The position numbers and the translations under genes are program-made. DNA of 64,000 nt from Wurfbainia villosa (taxonomy: Eukaryota; Streptophyta; Magnoliopsida; Zingiberales; Zingiberaceae): positions 130,647,272 to 130,711,271 of the forward strand of contig CM045989.1 in the NCBI GenBank assembly GCA_025175895.1. The letters are read 5' to 3'. Below, piece after piece: positions 59,021 through 64,000 of this stretch. A model generated the notes under the pieces. The model did no database searches, was not told the origin of the DNA, and saw only the letters and a program-made list of their open reading frames with translations. The first letter of the stretch is position 1. Every line of letters begins with the position of its first letter.

Positions 59021-59419
59021 GTGTAGGGACCGATTTCCGGGTCGATTGCACCAACATAGAGTACTCATTTAGTAAGAGTCTATATTTATTTATTTATTAT
59101 TTGATGCTCTATGTAATGAACACATAATCTTTGATTATCATATGAACATGAGTTATTTTTTACATGTGTATATTTCATTTTGACACTCTGAATAAAGTTA
59201 TCATGATTTACTAATATAGTTTAGCATACAATGTTTGTAAATGTGGTATTAGACACCGTTTGAAGTTATAAAATGTAATCATGGTTTGTTACTGCACTTA
59301 GCATATGGTGTTTACAAACATGATTTGGACCCTATTTTGGGTCATAAGGAGGTCTAATTGAAAATTGACATATGCCGATCATATTTTATATAATTCTCAT
59401 ACTACATATCCACGTCTGA
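59021..59419 (+). repeat. Probable 3' LTR start of copia D
   Basis: Non-coding and follows the D RNase H region. Two tandem diverged units of about 75 bp (59201-59278, 59279-59350), sharing TTAGCATA and a TGTTTGTAAA / TGTTTACAAA segment, look like a U3 repeat. The exact LTR start is not resolved; TGTAGGGACC at 59022 is a candidate. Cut at 59420 by a C-family LTR. Confidence 0.5.
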
Positions 59420-62373
59420 TGTAATATACCCAAAAAAATAATGATAATAATTAAAATGAAATAAATAGATAAAATAAATTTATTTAATTTATTAAAATGA
59501 AAGTTAGTTATTAATATTTATTAGAAAATTTTGGGATAATTTTAATAGGCTTTGATTAAGTCTAATTGATCTTATCCAATGGAGTTTATGGTTTCAATCA
59601 ACTTAGGTTATATATAAAATCGTAAATTGGAAATTAAAACCTAAGTTTATATTCTTTCCCCCTTTCCCTTGCCCAATGCCTCAATCAGATGTCGTTTCCC
59701 CTCTTTCCTGTGTTGATCTCCACGCACCTCCGCCCGTCTCCTCCTCGTACCGCCCACACCAATGCGCCACCTATTGGGTTTCCGGCACCGCGGCGAGTGT
59801 GTGTTCGAACATGTTTCGTAAACATATACACAACGGAAGAATTAAAAAGCAATAAATCTAATTTATTACAACACACACACCACACACATGCATAGTACAA
59901 CATGTGTAGACATAATCGCAGTTTCAAATTTTGCAATAAAAGAAAATTACGCTAGCTATACCTGACGTATCACTTGCAGCTGGAATGACATCAACCGAAG
60001 CAACTCACGCTAGAATTGCCTCTATCCATATCCACGCCAAGTAACGTTGGGATAGCTTCGCCAAGCTACGAGTCTCGTCTTCGTAGGAGTCACTAGCCTC
60101 GTGTCGAAGACGATGTGATTGAGAGAATATCACAGTCCGAATCAAAATTCGGATTCGAAAATGAGTCCCCAAAACTCGCTTCTCCGGAGAGGTATTCGTC
60201 AACCGATTGATGAATCCTTGGTTCTCCACCTATGAGGATTATTGGAGATCCAATCCCTTGCAATAAAGTCACTATCAGAGCTCCAAACGCCGTCCAAACG
60301 ACACTCCGACAAGAAGAAAACAAGCTGTCTAAAAACTAGACAGTTTGGTGGAGGACTTGGCGCCGACCAAAGGAGATGGCCGGCTAATCCTTGGTCGCCG
60401 GAGAGTCGCCGGAGGAGTGGCCGGTAGCAGCTGGACGCCGACAGCAAAGGTGGATAGCGGTACAAAAGGGCTGGGCGGCGTTGACTCCTTGGGCGGCGAC
60501 AAAGAGAAGAGAGGGAGAGGAGAGGAAGAGTATTTTCAAAAATAAACTTAGGGCTCTCCAAACCTCTAACCGCATTTTTATAGAGCACGTGTTTCTTAAC
60601 CATTAAGAAACCTTTTCCTTGGAGTTATTGGTTCATAACCAAAATCTGTTAACCCACTCCAATAACTTAAGTTAAAATAAACCAAACCGAGTTGGTCTAT
60701 TTTAAGTTAAAACGAACCGAACCAACTTTGCTTCATTCATTTAAAACAAACCAAACCCCTTTGGTTTATTCTCAACCATTGGATTAGAACTAAACCAATT
60801 TGGTTCATCCATCATGTCTTCATAAGGCTTGGCCCATCCATGCTTCCATTATGACTGAAACAATTTCATGCTCGCTCCTTGTTTGGTCCAACCAAATCTA
60901 GTTTCTCTCGATCTGAGAATCTCATTCTCAAGCTCATTTTAAATCCTTCGGATTACACTCGTTGTGCGTGTGACCAAATAGGTTTTCGATTTATGTTGTT
61001 CATCTATAATTAACCATTAATTATAGAATGATCATGAGTGACACCTAGTAGTACATCATGATCCCCAATTAACCGAAAAATCAATAGTTGATCCAGAACC
61101 ATTTCTGAAACCCTTCAGCAGCTACAATGAATCGTACCCCATTCCCTTCACGCATCTTATACCCACTTGGTTCATGACATGGTCTATAGTGTCAGTCCCC
61201 ACTAGGTCGACTACGTCACACCTAGCTCAAGTATCATTTCTTCGTCCTACGGATTCTAGTTACTGCACATGTATCTAAGAGTACCTTACTCTAAACATGT
61301 AATTCTTTGGCCAAAGACTTTAGTAACAATCCGACGAGAGGCCATGAGTATACATCTCCTCGCAAGGAGTGGTGAATCCTTTATAGGCTATTCAAACACC
61401 TTCGGGCATTTCGACTTATACCCAATCATCCCGGGTCCACATCTCCTTGGAGATGCTTGCTTAAGATGTTAAAGCATAAGTTTCCATGACCAAGATGACT
61501 TGAATACCGCAAGCCAAAGGAACATCGCACTTAAGCTGCAGTAAGAACTTCATTGACATATCCATATATGCAGAGAACCATATGAAGTCTAACAGTTGGT
61601 CACTCCAATGAACTAGTTACCATAACTAGCATCCATGATTAACTCCGGACATCACAATGTCTCCAGCCAGTGAGAATCAGCTGCTTTGATACACTAAAAA
61701 GTATATCTCGTGCTAATCTCGATAGAATTGATAGTGTCCAAATCCATCAATTCATCGACTAGGGATAATTCCAATACATCACAATTGCACATGTAGAGAT
61801 ACTCACTAGTTGTGATCCAATCACAAATTCTCTCATGCTGTGAATAGTATCATGGACATTCAGTAAATGAGTTTAAGATCTAATCAAATACATGAAAACA
61901 TGTATACTCAAATAGTGAATCTTCATTTATCATATAAATGGTTTAAACATAAGGCGATTGCTTTAGGACACCTCTCATATATAACTAACACCACCACTGC
62001 CGCCTTCCTCGCTATCAGCCTTGCCTTCGGCCGCCTCAGACCACTGCTGACCCTTGCCAGTGCGAACAAAAGCATCATGCCCGAAGGATCACGCCGCCAC
62101 TCTCCTCTTCGTCGCCTGACACCCAAGTCATCGCTGTTAGCGGCCCTCAACTATCGCCTGCCTCTCCAGATCGCTCGTCGCCCTAGCTATCTGCCACTTC
62201 CGATTCTGAGCTTTCCCTCCTCTCTTTCGTCTGTTGCTGCCGCCCCATTGTTGTTGCATCTTGTCTTCTCCCTCATGGCCACAAGGGATGTTGCCACATC
62301 CCTCTTGTTAGGGCAATCTCTTGCTATGATTAGGTTTTGATGTGTGTGGTAAAGGGTTTAAGTTAGTTTGTTA
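59420..62373 (+). repeat. Family C gypsy LTR (C5), 5' part
   Basis: Begins TGTAATATACCC at 59420 after TCTGA. AT-rich start, then a leader with TTGCCCAATGC (59669) as in C3 (37076). It is interrupted by a solo B LTR (59772-61990), resumes at 61996 in GC-rich leader sequence, and is interrupted again by an F-family element from about 62374. The remainder is off the window. Frames across the leader (61867-62340) mix two elements and are not genes. Confidence 0.75.
59772..61990 (-). mobile_element. Solo LTR, copia family B (2219 bp)
   Basis: Reverse orientation: ends TATTGGGTTTCCGGCACC (TG changed to TA) and ATATAACTAACA; perfect CCACC duplication (59767-59771, 61991-61995). Inserted in the C5 LTR leader. 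Closer to the B element at 1341-10634 than the copy at 28813, judging by the intact terminal GGTTTCCGGCACCGCGGCG. Confidence 0.95.
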
Positions 62374-63463
62374 TGTTGATTTGATATGTGCGTTGAAGTC
62401 GTGCAGGACTTAGTAATTCGCACATGGAGTCGTGGCGAGTTTCACAACTCATGACTCGGTCCTTGAGTCGGTGAAGGATGGCTTTGCGGAATCCGTGCGC
62501 TTGGAGCATCCAAGGGACCGCCGGACGAGGAGCTTGGAGTGAAGCCGGAGAAAGTAGACTTCGAGGCAAGAGATGTGAAGGAGCATTGCAGAGTCGTGCG
62601 TCTGATGCTGCCGAGGGACGTGGCCGCGAACAAAGAGAACTTCGAAGGCGAGGGACTCCGAGAGATGAGAGTGAGCGAATGTAACCCGGGAAGGGGTAGC
62701 TCTTAGGTGAAACTTGGTCATTTGGCTAAGTGTCGGATGGGATTTCGACCGGGTATTCGATCAGTCTGAGGCGCCAGCCGATCGCTATATGGGCCGATCG
62801 CCAAGATATCCGATCGGCTGGCGAAGGCGCAATGACTTGTAAAAGGGTTTTGGCCATAGAATCGCCGTAGCCGATCGGGCGCCGACTACGGAGGCGCAGC
62901 GTGATCGGATGAGGTCCATCAGTCGACTGCCAAGTGTTCCGTTGGACTACAACAGTCGGGATCCGACATGTTCGGAGGCCGTTGGAGTGGCGGTAGTCGA
63001 CTGCCAAGGGCAGCAGTCGACTGGTGGTGGCCAACGGGAAGAAAAGCTTCCTCTCTATAAAAAGAGAGGGTGTGGGCTTTTGGATGGCTAATGCTTATGC
63101 TCTAAGTGATCTTCCAAGTGCCCCACAAGCTTTAAACTCTTCTTACTTGCTTTTACTCCATTCTTATTGTAAGAAGAGTGATCTTGATTGTAAAGGTTAC
63201 CTCCACCTAGCTTGGTGCAAAGGAGAGACCAATAGTGATTGGCTTTGGAGGAGTGATTCACCTCGGACGAATCGAGATCGTGGATTAGCGGCATAGCCGC
63301 GAACCACGTTACATCTTGCGTTAGCATTTTGTTTTCTTGTATTTGTATTTGCTTGTCTTTATTGTTTCCATTGCGCTAATTAGTTTTGTAGACGAGAAAA
63401 TACTGACATCCAACGATTGAGGGCTATTCACCCCTCCTCTAGTCGACCGTTCGATCCCCAACA
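62374..63463 (+). repeat. 5' LTR of copia F3
   Basis: Ends CGTTCGATCCCCAACA at 63463. TATAAAA at 63056-63062. CAGTCGACTG at 62920 and 63014. The left end is chosen by length and by the TGTTG start; an alternative is TGTTATG at 62369. Confidence 0.8.
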
Positions 63464-63465
63464 AG

Positions 63466-63477
63466 TGGTATCAGAGC
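63466..63477 (+). promoter_or_regulatory. Primer-binding site of F3, tRNA-iMet type
   Basis: TGGTATCAGAGC two bases after the LTR end: a perfect copia primer site. Confidence 0.95.
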
Positions 63478-63525
63478 AAAGGAAAGCTTGTCGAGGACTA
63501 ACCGCCACAACAAGCAACATTCAAA

Positions 63526-64000
63526 ATGGCCGGCTCCAACATCCACCCACCGAAGTTCGACGGCGAATTCTCTTGGTGGAAAAAGAGAATGGAGGTATTT
63601 TTCGAAACGGATTTTGATATTATGATTACAATGGAATCCGGTTTTGTTTTGCCTAGGGATGAAGAAGGGAAGCCAATAGAGAAATCTAGGTGGACCAAAA
63701 AGCAAAGGGAAGAGCACCTTGCAAACTTAAAAGCCAAGCATCATCTTTTCAATGTGCTCCCCCAACAGGAGATCAACCGAATTGGAGAATGCCTAAGTGC
63801 CAAGGAGATGTGGGAGAAGCTAATTGAGCTTCATGAAGGCACATTCGAGGCAAAGCTAGCAAGGAGAGACCTCCTCCGCTCCCAACTCAACAATATTAAA
63901 CTAGAAAAGGGAGAAAAGGTAATTTCCTTACATTCTCGTTTCAAGGAAATTATAACTAGTTTGTCAAGTGTAAGTGAGAAGCTATCAAACCGGGATATGG
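63526..64000 (+). CDS. gag of copia F3, N-terminal part (open at window end)
   Basis: Open from ATG 63526 through 158 codons with no stop. Start chosen as the first ATG after the primer site, in the favourable context AAAATGGC. Residues 1-25 carry the Gag N-terminal pattern (PPKFDGEFSWWKKRMEVFF), where the Trp pair and following basic residues are typical of the plant copia Gag (DUF4219 then UBN2 region). About residues 75-125 give HHLFNVLPQQEINRIGEC and AKEMWEKLIELHEG, the UBN2-like part of capsid, then LHSRFKEIITSL. Gag forms the virus-like particle and binds element RNA. F2 gag (24894-23367) is the related decayed copy. Confidence 0.85.
   Translation, partial: MAGSNIHPPKFDGEFSWWKKRMEVFFETDFDIMITMESGFVLPRDEEGKPIEKSRWTKKQREEHLANLKAKHHLFNVLPQQEINRIGECLSAKEMWEKLIELHEGTFEAKLARRDLLRSQLNNIKLEKGEKVISLHSRFKEIITSLSSVSEKLSNRDM

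Larger units (their letters stand above)
62374..64000 (+). mobile_element. Copia family F element (F3), 5' part, apparently intact
   Basis: 5' LTR, primer site and an open gag frame run off the window end. The LTR length (1090 bp if it starts TGTTGATTTG at 62374) equals the F solo LTRs. No stop or frameshift in the 475 bases of gag visible. This is the best candidate in the window for a recently active element; the 3' part must be seen to confirm. Confidence 0.85.

Noticed and set aside
61867..62340. A 157-residue frame that looks like a secreted Leu-rich protein
   Set aside because: It crosses the boundary between a solo B LTR (ends 61990) and the C5 LTR leader, so it is a chance fusion.
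1..64000. Host genes, rRNA clusters, satellite arrays, telomere repeats, endogenous pararetrovirus sequence
   Set aside because: No frame or motif in the window supports any of these; every recognisable coding piece belongs to a transposable element.

Overview
This is a stretch of plant nuclear heterochromatin made almost entirely of transposable elements. I find no host protein-coding gene, rRNA or intact tRNA gene. The families present (Ty1/copia, Ty3/gypsy with 3-3.5 kb LTRs, CACTA/En-Spm DNA transposons, a tRNA-derived SINE) point to a large-genome flowering plant. A monocot is likely from the element style, but that is a weak inference.

Left block (1-26546): a deep nest. Outermost is a minus-strand copia element of a SIRE-like family with two-zinc-knuckle gag (family F; 5' LTR 24957-26546, internal region 17443-24956). 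Inside it, from the outside in, lie the end of a plus-strand F LTR (17231-17442), the end of a plus-strand long gypsy LTR (family C; 16775-17230), a minus-strand C LTR (14660-16769), and a plus-strand element of family A (1-14659, 5' part off the window). Family A carries an ATHILA ORF-1-like protein. The A copy is itself split by a complete Angela-like copia element (family B; 1341-10634, target duplication TCCCC), and its 3' LTR is split by a solo F LTR (12205-13293, duplication ATGTG). A separate C-type insertion (18541-22606, duplication CTTGA) sits in the internal region of the F element and carries an inverted-repeat array at one end.

Middle block (26547-36812): a 257-bp SINE with a 17-bp target duplication, a minus-strand C-family 3' LTR (27241-32641) split by a solo B LTR, gypsy reverse transcriptase and integrase remnants, a solo copia-type LTR (33807-35424), and the left part of an old copia element D.

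Right block (36813-64000): a solo C LTR (36813-57160, duplication AAAAC) swollen from about 3.2 kb to 20 kb. It holds a complete A-family element (37969-46115, duplication ATGAT), a one-ended CACTA-like fragment, and a full CACTA transposon (47524-56194, duplication GAT). The CACTA element has two transposase genes on the minus strand, one of them split by a solo F LTR. Copia D then resumes (57166-59419), followed by a C LTR (from 59420) split by a solo B LTR. The window ends in the 5' LTR, primer site and open gag frame of an F-family copia element, the only retroelement coding region here that is still open.

The elements do not cooperate as a pathway. What can be read is a relative history: target duplications and interrupted reading frames order most of the insertions. 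Stop codons at conserved tryptophan positions (TGG to TGA) recur in the older copies, as expected from decay of methylated cytosines.
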